A DNA stretch of 33,497 bases. Origin: an uncultured Burkholderiales bacterium. Lineage in GTDB: Bacteria; Pseudomonadota; Gammaproteobacteria; Burkholderiales; Burkholderiaceae_C. A program made the translations under genes and the position numbers. Below are positions 32,002 to 33,497 of the stretch, one piece after another (position 1 is the stretch's first letter; each line of letters opens with the position of its first letter). The notes beneath the pieces are model-generated. The model was not told where the DNA came from, searched no databases, and was given only the letters and a program-made list of their open reading frames with translations. The DNA lies in NCBI GenBank assembly GCA_903941205.1, contig CAJAOB010000046.1, positions 1 to 33,497 of the forward strand, given 5' to 3'.

Positions 32002-33204
32002 TCAGTGCCCGAGCAGCATGGGGTAGCTGGACCAGTTGTTGCGAATGGTCGATCGGTCTACCACGCCGGGCCGGTCGGGGTCCGGGCGGGCGCCGCTTTC
32101 GAGCAGCTCCAGCGCGATCAGGGTGACGGTGCCCCACTGATGCGTGTCGGCCACGGAGTCGGCGCGCGGCAGCAAGCCGGCCGCCAGGTTCAGCCCGATG
32201 CAGGCATGCATGCCCATGCCGAAGGACAGTCCGTAGGGGCTGGCGCCTTTGGGGGCAGGGCGGTGCGGGTTGTAGTCGGCTGCATCCGCGCCAAAGACCG
32301 CGGTCTCGCGGTTGGCCGTCATCAGGTCGACGGACACGGTGTCCTGTTCGGTGACATCCTGACCCGTGGGCAGATGCACCGGGCAGGTCGGGCGGCGCCC
32401 GGCGGTCGGGCTCGAGGGGTGCAGGCGCATGCTCTCGTGAATGGCCTTTTGCAGGAAAAACCGGTCGCCCTTGTAGCGCAGCGCATCCTCGGGATGGTCC
32501 TTGCACCAGCTGAAGATTTCGTGCATCGCATGGGTCAGCGTGTGGATGGTGGTGAAAGCCCCGGCGAGCAGAAAAAAGCCGATCTCCTTCATCATCACCT
32601 CGTGGCCGATCGGATGCTCCTTCTCGTTGCGCAGCAACTCCACCAGCACATCGCGCGGCAAGCTGTCCTCGGCGCGCTCGCCACGGGCCCATTCTTCAAG
32701 CAGGAGACGGCGCCGCTCCATCGAGGGGCGAAAGAAGACGCGATCGAATTCATCCAGGGCTTCGCGAACTTCTGCCCTGATGACTTCCTTGTCGCCCAAA
32801 GCCTGCCCCAGCGTCGCGGCCTTGCCGAAGGTGCGCAGGATGCGCAGCAACTGGCTCGTCTCCTCGGGGCTGCGCAATGGCCGGTCCACGCCCGAAAAGT
32901 CGGCAGTCAGGTTCATCATCACCCGAAAGCCGAAGTCCACCAGATCGGTGCTTCCCTGCGCCAGATAGGGTGCTAGCGTTTCTTTCAGGGTGTGCGGAAA
33001 GACTTCGGTCTCGTACCACTGGAAAAAGTCGCGGCGAAACACCTTGGTTTCAATCTGTCGCCGGCTGCGGTGCTCCTGGCCATGCAGATTGACCAGGACC
33101 TTCTCCATGAGAATCGCACCCTCGTCATACAGCGCCTGGCGCAGGTCGGACAGTCGCAAGGTTTCATTGGCCGCTTGGTAACCGGAAACGACGATCGCGG
33201 TCAT
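32002..33204 (-). CDS. Cytochrome P450 (first of tandem pair)
   Basis: A 400-residue soluble bacterial P450, first gene of the ten-gene operon. It has FGMGMHACIGLN with the heme Cys335, K-helix ESMR, C-helix HRSRRQIETKVFRRDFF and I-helix FLLAGAFTTIHTLTH. The I-helix acid is Phe (AGAFTT), so the acid/alcohol pair is incomplete here too. It is paralogous to the adjacent P450: both share the N-terminal YDEGAI/VIM segment, VFRRDFF, the MNLTADF motif, GIDRPLRS-type sequences and the C-terminal HGARPDP/SGARPDP region. Tandem duplication followed by divergence, perhaps sequential oxidations or a heteromeric pair, is the simplest reading. The ribosome site is weak. Confidence 0.93.
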   Translation of the reverse strand: MTAIVVSGYQAANETLRLSDLRQALYDEGAILMEKVLVNLHGQEHRSRRQIETKVFRRDFFQWYETEVFPHTLKETLAPYLAQGSTDLVDFGFRVMMNLTADFSGVDRPLRSPEETSQLLRILRTFGKAATLGQALGDKEVIRAEVREALDEFDRVFFRPSMERRRLLLEEWARGERAEDSLPRDVLVELLRNEKEHPIGHEVMMKEIGFFLLAGAFTTIHTLTHAMHEIFSWCKDHPEDALRYKGDRFFLQKAIHESMRLHPSSPTAGRRPTCPVHLPTGQDVTEQDTVSVDLMTANRETAVFGADAADYNPHRPAPKGASPYGLSFGMGMHACIGLNLAAGLLPRADSVADTHQWGTVTLIALELLESGARPDPDRPGVVDRSTIRNNWSSYPMLLGH

Positions 33205-33250
33205 GGATCAGTACCCCAAAAAAACAAAGGTAAAACGGATGTTTGAATCC

Positions 33251-33288
33251 AAACGATATCGATTGCATCGAAATCAGTTAAATCGATT
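33251..33288. promoter_or_regulatory. Palindromic ATCGAT-type motifs, possible operator
   Basis: AATCGATT (33281-33288) fits the core AANCGNTT common to LacI-family operators and overlaps the predicted transcript start. A second palindromic motif, CGATATCG (33254-33261), lies about 27 bases away, with another ATCGAT at 33258-33263. A candidate repressor gene is not in the window. Confidence 0.35.
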
Positions 33289-33293
33289 CCGTT

Positions 33294-33322
33294 AAGTTAC
33301 TTTCACGGGCTCGGTCTGTCAA
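33294..33322 (-). promoter_or_regulatory. Probable promoter of the P450 operon
   Basis: On the minus strand TTGACA (33322-33317) is followed after 17 bases by TAACTT (33299-33294). The transcript would start near 33287, leaving a leader of about 83 bases before the P450 ATG. The -35 is perfect; the -10 is weak. Confidence 0.5.
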
Positions 33323-33442
33323 GACGCTTGCGGGTAATCACTAGCAAGGCAAGAGGGGCTGACCCCATGGCTGGCTTCAAAGCCGGGCGGCCGAAAAATG
33401 CGAGGGCAGGCGAGTCAGGCGAGGCAGTGGCAGAGGGTAGGA

Positions 33443-33497
33443 GGGGAGAAGGGGAGAAGGGGAGAAGGGGAGAAGGGGAGAAGGGGAGAAGGGGAGA
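33443..33497 (+). repeat. 8-bp G-rich tandem repeat (GGGGAGAA)n at the window edge
   Basis: Nearly seven copies of GGGGAGAA run from 33443 to the right edge and probably continue beyond it. Runs of four G separated by AGAA fit a G-quadruplex-forming pattern. The array lies about 120 bases upstream of the predicted P450 promoter. Confidence 0.95.

Overview
This window looks like a chromosome segment from a GC-rich betaproteobacterium, most likely a Comamonadaceae member (Polaromonas/Rhodoferax/Hydrogenophaga-like). That placement is an inference from overall gene style: GC-rich codons, ATGA-coupled operons, a BigR/Blh/PmpAB sulfur module, and LIV-type and Dpp-type transport operons. No rRNA, tRNA, CRISPR array or intact mobile element was seen. 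Protein calls come from motif recognition only; no database search was run.

Layout. (1) 1-7878, minus strand: a seven-gene peptide/nickel-type ABC transport operon. In transcription order it runs solute-binding protein, permease, M20 amidohydrolase, second solute-binding protein, second permease, ATPase, ATPase (the last cut by the window edge). (2) 7879-9246: one small membrane protein gene and a decayed higBA-type toxin-antitoxin remnant. (3) 9247-14494: a sulfide/persulfide stress module. A BigR-type ArsR repressor, two YeeE/YedE half-transporters, a DUF442 phosphatase-like protein with a collapsed flavoprotein tail, and a SulP anion transporter read leftward. A persulfide-dioxygenase-like metallo-hydrolase and a methyltransferase read rightward. 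Between them lies a perfect 15-bp inverted repeat that carries mirror-image divergent promoters.

(4) 14733-19679: a probable light/redox-stress module. A MerR-family regulator diverges from a tight six-gene operon: Rrf2 regulator, TIGR03643-type small protein, a 58-residue Cys-rich protein, a cryptochrome/photolyase-like protein with its FAD domain at the N-terminus, a DCC-thioredoxin/COQ7 fusion joined by a 30-bp tandem repeat, and a small membrane protein. This is the best candidate in the window for a poorly described system.

(5) 19709-33204: a catabolic island of unknown substrate. On the right-hand strand lie two amidohydrolases, a MarR regulator and a Dabb-domain protein, with an active-site-degenerate SDR diverging from them. 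A strong bidirectional hairpin terminator separates these from a ten-gene minus-strand operon: two tandem cytochromes P450, SDR, ThuA-like protein, SDR, and a complete branched-chain-amino-acid-type ABC transporter. The likely logic is import of an organic acid or amide-like compound, P450 oxidation, dehydrogenation by SDRs, and hydrolysis or decarboxylation by the amidohydrolases. The window ends in an 8-bp G-rich tandem repeat.
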